Positions 1 to 6,979 of a DNA stretch of 18,804 nt are shown here, in pieces; the first letter of the stretch is position 1, and every line of letters begins with the position of its first letter. Both the position numbers and the translations under genes were made by a program. The notes under the pieces are model-generated. The model worked only from the letters and a program-made list of their open reading frames with translations. It was not told the origin of the DNA and searched no databases. The stretch is taken from positions 1 to 18,804 of the forward strand of contig JAAZBY010000067.1 of assembly GCA_012513595.1 (NCBI GenBank). The letters run 5' to 3'. Origin of the DNA: Chloroflexota bacterium (lineage in GTDB: Bacteria; Chloroflexota; Anaerolineae; UBA1429).

Positions 1-1551
1 CCCTGGCACGACGAGGGGGCGGCCCTTACCGTGGCCAAGACCCTGGTCGAGGACGGGTACTATGGGGTCAGGACCTCGGAGGGGTACCAGACGTTCGGCC
101 CGGTGCAGAGCGTGGGGCCCACGGTGCTGCTGCCGATTGCGCTCACCTTCCGGCTGTTTGGTGTGGGGCTCCTGGCGGGGCGAGTTGTGGCGGCGGCCTT
201 TGCGTTGGGCACGCTGGCCCTGTTCTACCTGGCGGCCAGACGGCTGTTTGGCAGGCGAGCGGCCTGGCTGGGGACGGTGCTGATGGTCTCCTCCCCCACC
301 GTGAACTTTATCCACTGGGGGCGGCAGGCCCTGGGGGAGATCCCGGCGTTCGGATTCCTGCTGGCCGGCTGGCTGGTGTGGTCCGGCGGGGCTTGTGGAA
401 AGCCCAGAGTGCGGCACCTTCTGGCCGGGTTGTTGTGGGGCGCCGCGATCGTTACCAAGTCGCATTACCTGATCACGATCCTGGGCACGGTGGCGCTCTT
501 GGCCCTGCTGGACCTGCTCCACTACCGAACGGGCGCCTGGCGGGGGTTGCTGGTGGCCGCGGCCGCAGCGCTGGCCTGCGTGGCGGCCTGGTGGGGCTGG
601 CAGATGCTATACTATGGAATGCCCACCTTTCGCGAGAACGCCGCCAAGCTGGCCGAGCTGGGCGCCCGTACCAGCGGGTTCAGCCCCTCCACGTCGCTGA
701 ACGCGCTGCGTTCCATCGTCGGTGCGAGCGGCCCGCTCTACTACTTTTGGTTTCTGCCGGGCTTTGCCTACGCCTGCCTCATCGCGGCCGGCAAGCAGAA
801 TGGCGACCTGTCGCTGCACTTTCTGATCGTTTTTGTAATCCTGGTGCTGTCATACTATCTGCTGATCAGCAATCCCTGGTCTCACTATGCGCTGCCGGCC
901 TTTGCCATCCTGGGCATCCTGGTCGGGAAGATGCTGGGGGACCTGCTGCAGGCCCTCGTGCGGGCTGCGCCAACGCTGCGGCGCCACGTTGCCGAGGCGT
1001 TGCGCCTACGCCAGCATCTCGCCCTGGAGGACACCCTGGCCTTGGGCACGCTCGTGGCGGTTGCGACGATGACCCTGCTGATGGCGGGCCAGTTCCAGAG
1101 CCTGGTACGCATCGACGTGTTGGACAGGGCCGGCCTGGGCAGTGCCCCGCGGCGGATCCCGCAGCTACAGGCCCCTTACCAGGCTGCTTCGCTCCTGAGT
1201 GCGCTGGCGCAGGGCGGCGCCGTGGTCGACACCTGGGAGCGCGAGCTGGGCATCCTAACGACAGTCACGTTTCACTACCCGGACCAGTCGCTGCTGGCGC
1301 CGGCGCATGCCGCTATCTACCGGGGCGGGCCGCACGACTATGCCCTCGGCGAGGACTATTTCCGTGAGCATCGTCCGACGTTTGTGGTGGTGGGTTGGTT
1401 TGCCCGGTGGCTCGGCGCGTACGATATGGACTACCTGCGCCAGAACGCGCGCCTAGTGGGCTCGGTAGGCGAGGGGGAATGGCGCTACGACATCTATAGA
1501 TTGTCGGCACCGATTGCAGAAGGACGTGTTGACGCAGACGGCGTCTCATGA
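1..1551 (+). CDS. GT-C family membrane glycosyltransferase (PMT/ArnT-like), 5' end cut by window
   Basis: The frame is open from base 1 to a TGA at 1549-1551, so the real start lies upstream; the GTG at 31 is unlikely to be it. The first visible residues, PWHDEGAAL, carry the acidic Asp-Glu pair of the first extracytoplasmic loop of PMT_2/ArnT-type (GT39/GT83) enzymes, which move a sugar from a polyprenyl-phosphate donor to an acceptor on the outer face of the membrane. A second family-like motif, GRQALGEIPAF, follows in the next loop. Many hydrophobic segments then run to about base 1100, and a hydrophilic C-terminal part of roughly 140 residues ends the protein. Its 3' end overlaps the acyltransferase gene, which suggests translational coupling. 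The family call is firm. Donor sugar and acceptor cannot be read from the sequence. Confidence 0.85.
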   Translation, partial: PWHDEGAALTVAKTLVEDGYYGVRTSEGYQTFGPVQSVGPTVLLPIALTFRLFGVGLLAGRVVAAAFALGTLALFYLAARRLFGRRAAWLGTVLMVSSPTVNFIHWGRQALGEIPAFGFLLAGWLVWSGGACGKPRVRHLLAGLLWGAAIVTKSHYLITILGTVALLALLDLLHYRTGAWRGLLVAAAAALACVAAWWGWQMLYYGMPTFRENAAKLAELGARTSGFSPSTSLNALRSIVGASGPLYYFWFLPGFAYACLIAAGKQNGDLSLHFLIVFVILVLSYYLLISNPWSHYALPAFAILGILVGKMLGDLLQALVRAAPTLRRHVAEALRLRQHLALEDTLALGTLVAVATMTLLMAGQFQSLVRIDVLDRAGLGSAPRRIPQLQAPYQAASLLSALAQGGAVVDTWERELGILTTVTFHYPDQSLLAPAHAAIYRGGPHDYALGEDYFREHRPTFVVVGWFARWLGAYDMDYLRQNARLVGSVGEGEWRYDIYRLSAPIAEGRVDADGVS

Positions 1552-3805
1552 CGCCCAGCCCTCCGGCACGCCGGGAGGCGAACGCTGGCAGTGGCTCGAC
1601 CTGATCAAGGCCGTGGCGCTCGTGCTGGTCTTCCTGAACCATCTTTCCGAGCAGCTCTTTGGCTACCCCTACGCGGCCAACCCCACGGCCGGCTGGCCAG
1701 CCCTGGCTGAGCGGATCGCCCAGTGGCGCCCGTTGGCAGTGCTGGGCCCCTGGACCATTCCCGCCAACCTGCTGCGCTACGTCGGTTGGGCCGGGGACCA
1801 GGGTGTGCAGCTATTTCTAGTGGCCAGTGGCCTGGGGCTGACCATCAGTTTACTGGCGCGTGATGCCGGGGCGCGCCTACCCCTGGTGCCCTTTTACCGC
1901 CGGCGGGCCGCGCGCGTGTACCCGCTCTGGTGGGGGGCACACCTGGTGGTAGTGGCCGGGATCGTGCTCCTCGGCGATGCGAGCCGCCTCCGGGGGGGCA
2001 TGCTGCTGGCCAGCCTGGCCGGGCTGCGCGCCACGCCGGGGCTCTTTTACTACCTGGCGCCAGCCTGGTGGTACGTGGGTCTGCTCCTCCAGCTCTATCT
2101 TGCCTACCCCTTGCTCTGGTACCTGGCCAGGCGCTACGGGCCCTGGCGGCCTCTAGTGGCCATCGGGGTGGCCTCGCTGCTCATTCGGGGGATCGGCCTC
2201 GTTTGGCTGGTTCACCAGCAGTCCGCCTACCTCGACGCCTGGCAACGCGGGGCGATCCTGGTCACCCGGCTGCCCGAGTTCCTGTTCGGGATGGGCCTGG
2301 CCTTCTGGTTGCATGAGAGGCGCACCGCGCCCGGGGCGCGGCCGCGGGCCGCGGCAAGCACGTGGCTGGCGGCGCTGGCCTACGCCCTGGGGGCAGCGTG
2401 TGCCCTGACCCTCGTCGGCATGACGGTGGCGCCGCTCCTTACCGGGGCAGGGCTGTTCCTGCTGCTGATGGGCTGGCTGCGCCGCTACGAGGGGCGCAGC
2501 AACGTGGCGCTACGGCTGGGGCAGTGGACGGGGGCGCACTCCTACCCACTCTACCTGTTGCACCATCCCTTCCTCCTGTTTCTGGTTCCTGCCGGCCTGG
2601 CCGGGGGGGCTGTGCAGGCCGGCGCGCGCGCGGCGCTGGCCGCGGGGGCCACGGCCGGCGGCGCGATCCTTCTCGAGCGGGCCACGGCGCTGGCCATGAC
2701 CACCTGGAGGCGCCTGGTGCGGGCCAAAGGCACTCTGCGCGCGGCCTTGAGGCTGGCGGCCTGGGCGCTGGCCGCGCTCTGCCTGCTCGTGGGGGCCGAG
2801 CTGGTCGTGCGGTGGCGGAACCCGCAGGAGGTCATGGGCTGGGGAGAGCGCCCCTCTCTGGAGGAGGACGCCGAGCTCGGCTGGCACCTCAGACCAGGGC
2901 AGACGACGCACCTACGCTGGGAGGGCTACGACTACTGGGTGACGGCCAATGCCCTGGGCTTCCCCGGGCCCGAGTATCCCGTTGCCAGGGCGCCGGGCAC
3001 CCTGCGTATCATGACCGTCGGCGACGCCTTTACCAGTGCCGAGGGGGTGGATACCGACCAGGCCTGGCCACGGCTGCTCGAGGGGCTGCTGGCAGACCGT
3101 AGGGCCGAGGTGCTGAACCTGGCCGTCACCGGCTATGGGCCCAACCAGTACGCCGCGGTGGTCAGCAAGTACGCCCCCATCTACCAGCCGGACGTGATCC
3201 TCATCGGCTTTTTCGTCAACGATTATCACGATGCCCTGTCGACCGATGACGCTTTTCGCGCCTCGATCGGCTTTGGCCGTGCTGATGCCAACAGCCCGGG
3301 CGCGATCCTCTCCCTGGCGCACCTGCGCCGCCTCATGCGGCTACGGCTGGTGGAGCCGCTGCGGGCGCGGCTCAGCGGGCAGCCGGCCCCCTACGGTTAT
3401 CTTCTGGCCAGCCTGGCAACGCTGGAGCGCGGTAGCCCCGCCGTTACCGAGAGCGGTCGGGCCATCGTGGCCGAGCGGCTGGCCGAGGTCCGCGCGGTGG
3501 CCGGGCAGATCGGGGCCAGGGTCGTCCTGGTCGGGATCCCGGCGGCGGTGCAGGTCTGCCCGGTCGACGCGCTGGCCTACTACCCGCGCCAGGCAGATCT
3601 GGGGGATGCTGCTCGCTTCGACCTGGACCAGCCCCAACGGGTGACCCGCGAACTGGCGCAGGAACTGGGCCTCGAGTATCTCGATCTGCGCGAGGCGCTC
3701 CGTGCGGCGCCCGAGTGCCCCTACCAGCGAGAGAACATGCACTGGACCGCCGCCGGGCATCGCCTGGTCGCCGCGACCGTGGCACAAGCCCTTTCTGGGG
3801 AGTGA
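1514..3805 (+). CDS. Membrane acyltransferase-3 fused to a C-terminal SGNH-like domain (nucleophile Ser replaced)
   Basis: This 763-residue, two-domain protein has the OatA-like plan. Residues about 25-400 form a multi-span Acyltransferase_3 domain: the conserved His is in FLNHLSEQ (His43), and the basic motif YRRRAARVYPLWW (128-140) and FLVASG (101-106) are present. This family carries acyl groups across the membrane for O-acylation of sugars. A last hydrophobic segment near 410-430 leads to an SGNH-hydrolase fold at about 430-763. Block I reads GDAFTSAEGV (503-512), with Ala505 where the catalytic Ser normally sits. Block II Gly is in VTGYGPN (538-544), block III Asn is in FVNDYHD (Asn569), and block V is ENMHWTAAGH (740-749), with Asn or Glu where an Asp is usual. 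The SGNH part may therefore bind without hydrolysing. The gene overlaps the upstream glycosyltransferase and stops 3 bp before the next one, consistent with a glycan-modification operon. The exact start (TTG 1514, GTG 1526 or TTG 1529) is uncertain. Confidence 0.88.
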   Translation: MQKDVLTQTASHDAQPSGTPGGERWQWLDLIKAVALVLVFLNHLSEQLFGYPYAANPTAGWPALAERIAQWRPLAVLGPWTIPANLLRYVGWAGDQGVQLFLVASGLGLTISLLARDAGARLPLVPFYRRRAARVYPLWWGAHLVVVAGIVLLGDASRLRGGMLLASLAGLRATPGLFYYLAPAWWYVGLLLQLYLAYPLLWYLARRYGPWRPLVAIGVASLLIRGIGLVWLVHQQSAYLDAWQRGAILVTRLPEFLFGMGLAFWLHERRTAPGARPRAAASTWLAALAYALGAACALTLVGMTVAPLLTGAGLFLLLMGWLRRYEGRSNVALRLGQWTGAHSYPLYLLHHPFLLFLVPAGLAGGAVQAGARAALAAGATAGGAILLERATALAMTTWRRLVRAKGTLRAALRLAAWALAALCLLVGAELVVRWRNPQEVMGWGERPSLEEDAELGWHLRPGQTTHLRWEGYDYWVTANALGFPGPEYPVARAPGTLRIMTVGDAFTSAEGVDTDQAWPRLLEGLLADRRAEVLNLAVTGYGPNQYAAVVSKYAPIYQPDVILIGFFVNDYHDALSTDDAFRASIGFGRADANSPGAILSLAHLRRLMRLRLVEPLRARLSGQPAPYGYLLASLATLERGSPAVTESGRAIVAERLAEVRAVAGQIGARVVLVGIPAAVQVCPVDALAYYPRQADLGDAARFDLDQPQRVTRELAQELGLEYLDLREALRAAPECPYQRENMHWTAAGHRLVAATVAQALSGE
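1518..1524 (+). promoter_or_regulatory. Shine-Dalgarno-like AGAAGGA at the gene overlap
   Basis: AGAAGGA lies inside the end of the upstream glycosyltransferase gene. The downstream frame has no ATG near its beginning, only TTG at 1514, GTG at 1526 and TTG at 1529. TTG 1514 precedes this site and so cannot use it. TTG 1529 is 4 nt from it and GTG 1526 only 1 nt, so the true start may be 1529, which would shorten the protein by five residues. Confidence 0.4.
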
Positions 3806-3808
3806 GCC

Positions 3809-5362
3809 GTGCAGGTAGCCGACGTTCTGCGGGTGATCTACGCCCTGCTGGCCCTGGGAGTGTTGGCGGCCGGGCGGTGGCAGGGGGCCGCGCGCGTGGC
3901 GCGCGCCGCGCTCCTGGTGGCCGCTGGCGCCAACATCCTGTTCGTCGCCTTTCTCTGCGCCAACCATGTCACCTTCCCGCTCCACCTGGACCTGATGGAA
4001 GGCACCGTCCTGCAGCACTTTCGCCAGATCATGGCGGGGCAGCCGATCTACCCGGCGCCCACCCCCGAGTACGTGCCGCTGGCCTACAATCCCCTCTACT
4101 ATGTGCTGGCGGTCCCGTTCGGGTGGCTGCTGGGGGCCGATCTGCCGACCCTGCGGCTGGTGGCCATACTGGGATGGGCGCTCAGCGCCCTGATCCTGTA
4201 CGCCGTAGTCCGGGAGAAGACGCGCTCCACCTGGTGGGCGTGGCTGGCGGTGGGCCTCTTTGCCGCGGCGTACCGCGTTATGGATGCCTACCTGGACACG
4301 GCCCACTCCGACTCCTGGCTGCTGGGCGCCGCCCTGTTGGGGACCTATCTGCTGGAGAAGGAACGCTCGAGAGCGGCGACCTGGGGGGGAGTCGCCGTCC
4401 TGGTCGCGGCGTTCTGGTTCAAGCAGCACGGGGCGCTGTTCGTGATCGGGGGGCTGGCGTACGTCACGTGGCGCGACGGGCTCCGTCGCGCCTGGCCGTC
4501 GTGGGCAGTGGCGATCGTGCTGGGGCCGCTGGCCTACCTGTTCCTGGGGCCGCGCCTCTTTGGGCCGTATCTACACTACTTTACCTGGCGGGTGCCGGCC
4601 GCCTGGACGGAACTGGGCCTGGCCACTTTCCGCCGGCTAGCGGTGTTCGTGGCCAAGTCCTACCCCGTGCTGGCCGTTGCGACGCTTTACGGCCTGGCGT
4701 CGGCGCCAATCTGGCGGCCGCGCCGAGTGAGCATCTGGCAGGTGCAGGGCATCATGGCGGCGCTGACGGCCCTTATGGGTGCCCTGGATAGCGGCTCCTC
4801 CAACAACGTGTTCATCGCCATGGGCGCCTGGCTCATCCTGCTGGGCGCGCTGGCGCTGCACGCGTTTGCCGCCGCCCACGTAACCGGCTGGCAGAGCCGT
4901 CTGCCTCTGGCGGCGCTGGCCTGCAGTCTGGCGTTCTTGGCCTACAACCCGGCGGACGTGATCGTGCCGTCCGGGGCAGGTGCCGCCTACGCCGATCTCG
5001 TGACCGTGTTGCGGAGCCTCGATGGGCCGGTATACGCGCCAACCCTCGGCCAGTTGCGGGCCGACTATACGCTCTACCCCGCAGCGCATTGGGTGGCCCT
5101 GGAAGACCTCGTCCGTGGCCCGGGGCGCGACACGCAGAACGCCCCGCTCGTGCGCGCGCTGCTGCGCCCCGCGCTGGAGCCGACCGGTCAGGCCTACATC
5201 CTGGCCAACCTGCCGCTGGACGCGTACCCGGTGACGGCGTTTCTCGAGGAGGACTATGTCCTAGAGACCGACTTGGGTGATCGGTTCCGAGTGCTGCGGG
5301 CTCTGCCCGGAAGGTTTGAGAGTGGATGGCCACGCTATCTCTACCGATATGCTTCACGCTAG
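3809..5362 (+). CDS. GT-C type multi-pass membrane glycosyltransferase-like protein
   Basis: A 517-residue integral membrane protein begins at a GTG with GGGGAG six bases upstream, 3 bp after the preceding stop. The N-terminal region is hydrophobic, followed by a loop with HLDLMEGTVL (Asp61, Glu64), an acidic pair placed like the first-loop catalytic carboxylates of GT-C enzymes. A Tyr/Pro-rich loop (YPAPTPEYVPLAYNPLYY, about 81-98) follows, then DTAHSDSW and many further hydrophobic segments. The last ~120 residues look soluble, as in other GT-C proteins with an extracytoplasmic C-terminal domain. I infer transfer from a polyprenyl-linked sugar. The protein diverges from classic PMT/ArnT sequences, so only the class is supported. 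Its place among two other GT-C genes and an acyltransferase points to surface-glycan or glycolipid assembly. Confidence 0.75.
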   Translation: MQVADVLRVIYALLALGVLAAGRWQGAARVARAALLVAAGANILFVAFLCANHVTFPLHLDLMEGTVLQHFRQIMAGQPIYPAPTPEYVPLAYNPLYYVLAVPFGWLLGADLPTLRLVAILGWALSALILYAVVREKTRSTWWAWLAVGLFAAAYRVMDAYLDTAHSDSWLLGAALLGTYLLEKERSRAATWGGVAVLVAAFWFKQHGALFVIGGLAYVTWRDGLRRAWPSWAVAIVLGPLAYLFLGPRLFGPYLHYFTWRVPAAWTELGLATFRRLAVFVAKSYPVLAVATLYGLASAPIWRPRRVSIWQVQGIMAALTALMGALDSGSSNNVFIAMGAWLILLGALALHAFAAAHVTGWQSRLPLAALACSLAFLAYNPADVIVPSGAGAAYADLVTVLRSLDGPVYAPTLGQLRADYTLYPAAHWVALEDLVRGPGRDTQNAPLVRALLRPALEPTGQAYILANLPLDAYPVTAFLEEDYVLETDLGDRFRVLRALPGRFESGWPRYLYRYASR

Positions 5363-5419
5363 GCCATCCTCGGCCCAGTGCCCTGAGACACCAGGGTTGC
5401 CGGGCGGGGGAGGTGCCGT

Positions 5420-6979
5420 ATGTCAGGTATGGCGGTTGCGGCGCATCGCGTGAGACATGTATATGTTGCGCATGAACGGCTGTGGCTGGCCCTTGCCACA
5501 GTCACCTTTGTTGTAGCGATTGCCATTCGCGTTCCCCTATTGCGGACTCCCCTCACCTACGCCAACGATGCCTGGCGAGAATCCGATACTGCCGGCATCG
5601 CGCGTCATTTCCTCCGTAACGGGTTCCGCATCCTCTATCCGCAGGTGTACTGGGGGGGCACCGGGCCGGGGTACGTGGCCACCGAGTTCCAGATCTACCC
5701 ACTGCTGACGGCAGCCATGTACGCCGCCTGGGGTGAGCACCTGTACTTTGGTCGGCTTCTATCCCTGCTGTTCTTTGTCCTCTCTGGTATGCTCGTCTAT
5801 GCCTTTGCACGGCGGATGTTCGGGATTCAGGGAGCGCTATGGGCCCTCTTTTTCGTGTCGTTTGCCCCACTTTCGATTCGCTACAGCGTCGCCTACATGC
5901 CGGAGGCGATGTTGCTGTTCTTCCTGATTGCCGGCCTGTACGCTTTCTATGAGTGGCTGGAAGGGGGCTCGCCCCTGCTCCTGTTCCTGTGCGGCGTCAG
6001 CACGGCCCTGGCCATTCTCATCAAGCCGACGGCGCTCTTGCTCGGGTTGGTGTACGCGGCCCTGGGGCTGCATCGGTTCGGGCTGGCCTTCCTGCGGCGG
6101 CCACTGGTGTGGGGCTTGGCGCTCCTCTGCCTGGTGCCGGGCGTCTGGTGGTACTGGCACGCACACCGCATCTACCTCGAGTATGGGAACACCTTTGGCA
6201 TCCTAGAGGGCGACACCAAGTTCGGCGACCTGACCTATTGGCTGTCCCCCAGTTTCTACATCTCGACGGTGCGCCTACAGGCCAAGTGGGTCTTTGGCGG
6301 CCTGGGCGTACTGCCTTTCCTGATCAGCCTAGGCGTTGCCGTGCGGAGGCGCCAGTACCAACTGATCACTTACGGCGCCGTGGCGTTGGTGATCTATTAC
6401 CTGGCCGTCGCACGGGCCGCCGAAAAGTGGTATTCGGTGCACTATCATCTCCTCTCCATCCCGTTCGCCTGCCTTGGCTTTGGCCTCGGCATGGTGTGGC
6501 TGTGGCAGGGTGGGCGCTACGCCGCCGTGAGGCGCTGGATCGCCATCGCCGCGGCCGTGTCGATGCTGGTAGTCGCTGGCATGTTCTACGACGAGCGGGT
6601 TGGCGCCATGGAGAACGGGTGGGCGCAGCGTCAGGTCGAGTGTGCCGCGGCCGTCAGCGCCTTGGTGCCCAAGGAGGCCAGGGTGGTGGTCAGTTCGCTG
6701 GTGCCGTCGCAGGAGCACGGGCGCCCGCGGAACTACCAGGATCCGGTTATCCTTTTCAACTGCGATCGCTACGGCTGGAGCCTGGCCGAGGATGATCAGG
6801 ATGCCGCCCATCTGGACGCCTTGCGCAGCCAGGGCGCCGAGTTCCTGGTGATCTCTAGCAGCAGTGAGCTGCAGGACCATCCGCAGCTGGGCGCGTACCT
6901 GGCCGCCGAAGCGACCCAGATCGGCCCGGGCCTCGAGTCGTTCTGCGGGATCTATGCGTTCCGGGAGGCGGGCCGATGA
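5420..6979 (+). CDS. GT-C family membrane glycosyltransferase (GT39/ArnT-like)
   Basis: The ATG is preceded by a strong GGGGGAGG with 6-nt spacing. The 519-residue product has a first transmembrane segment at about 21-40, then a loop with NDAWRESDTAGIARHF, an Arg-Glu-x-Asp group (Arg53, Glu54, Asp56) like the acidic first-loop motif of PMT_2/ArnT-like enzymes. The second-loop motif YMPEAMLLFF also fits the family. Some ten hydrophobic segments extend to about residue 395, and the remaining ~125 residues look like a soluble extracytoplasmic domain. The predicted role is sugar transfer from a polyprenyl-phosphate donor. The early part of the gene looks slightly less GC-biased at third codon positions than its neighbours. 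The 57-bp gap upstream shows no convincing promoter. The stop codon overlaps the start of the GH38 gene (ATGA), so the two are probably translated together. Confidence 0.85.
   Translation: MSGMAVAAHRVRHVYVAHERLWLALATVTFVVAIAIRVPLLRTPLTYANDAWRESDTAGIARHFLRNGFRILYPQVYWGGTGPGYVATEFQIYPLLTAAMYAAWGEHLYFGRLLSLLFFVLSGMLVYAFARRMFGIQGALWALFFVSFAPLSIRYSVAYMPEAMLLFFLIAGLYAFYEWLEGGSPLLLFLCGVSTALAILIKPTALLLGLVYAALGLHRFGLAFLRRPLVWGLALLCLVPGVWWYWHAHRIYLEYGNTFGILEGDTKFGDLTYWLSPSFYISTVRLQAKWVFGGLGVLPFLISLGVAVRRRQYQLITYGAVALVIYYLAVARAAEKWYSVHYHLLSIPFACLGFGLGMVWLWQGGRYAAVRRWIAIAAAVSMLVVAGMFYDERVGAMENGWAQRQVECAAAVSALVPKEARVVVSSLVPSQEHGRPRNYQDPVILFNCDRYGWSLAEDDQDAAHLDALRSQGAEFLVISSSSELQDHPQLGAYLAAEATQIGPGLESFCGIYAFREAGR

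Noticed and set aside
3341..4429. A 362-codon - strand open frame across the acyltransferase/GT-C junction
   Set aside because: Gln/Gly/Arg-rich with no motif; it spans two real + strand genes.
5381..5396. Small inverted repeat CCCTG/CAGGG in the gap before the third GT-C gene
   Set aside because: Only five base pairs and no T tract; too weak for a terminator.
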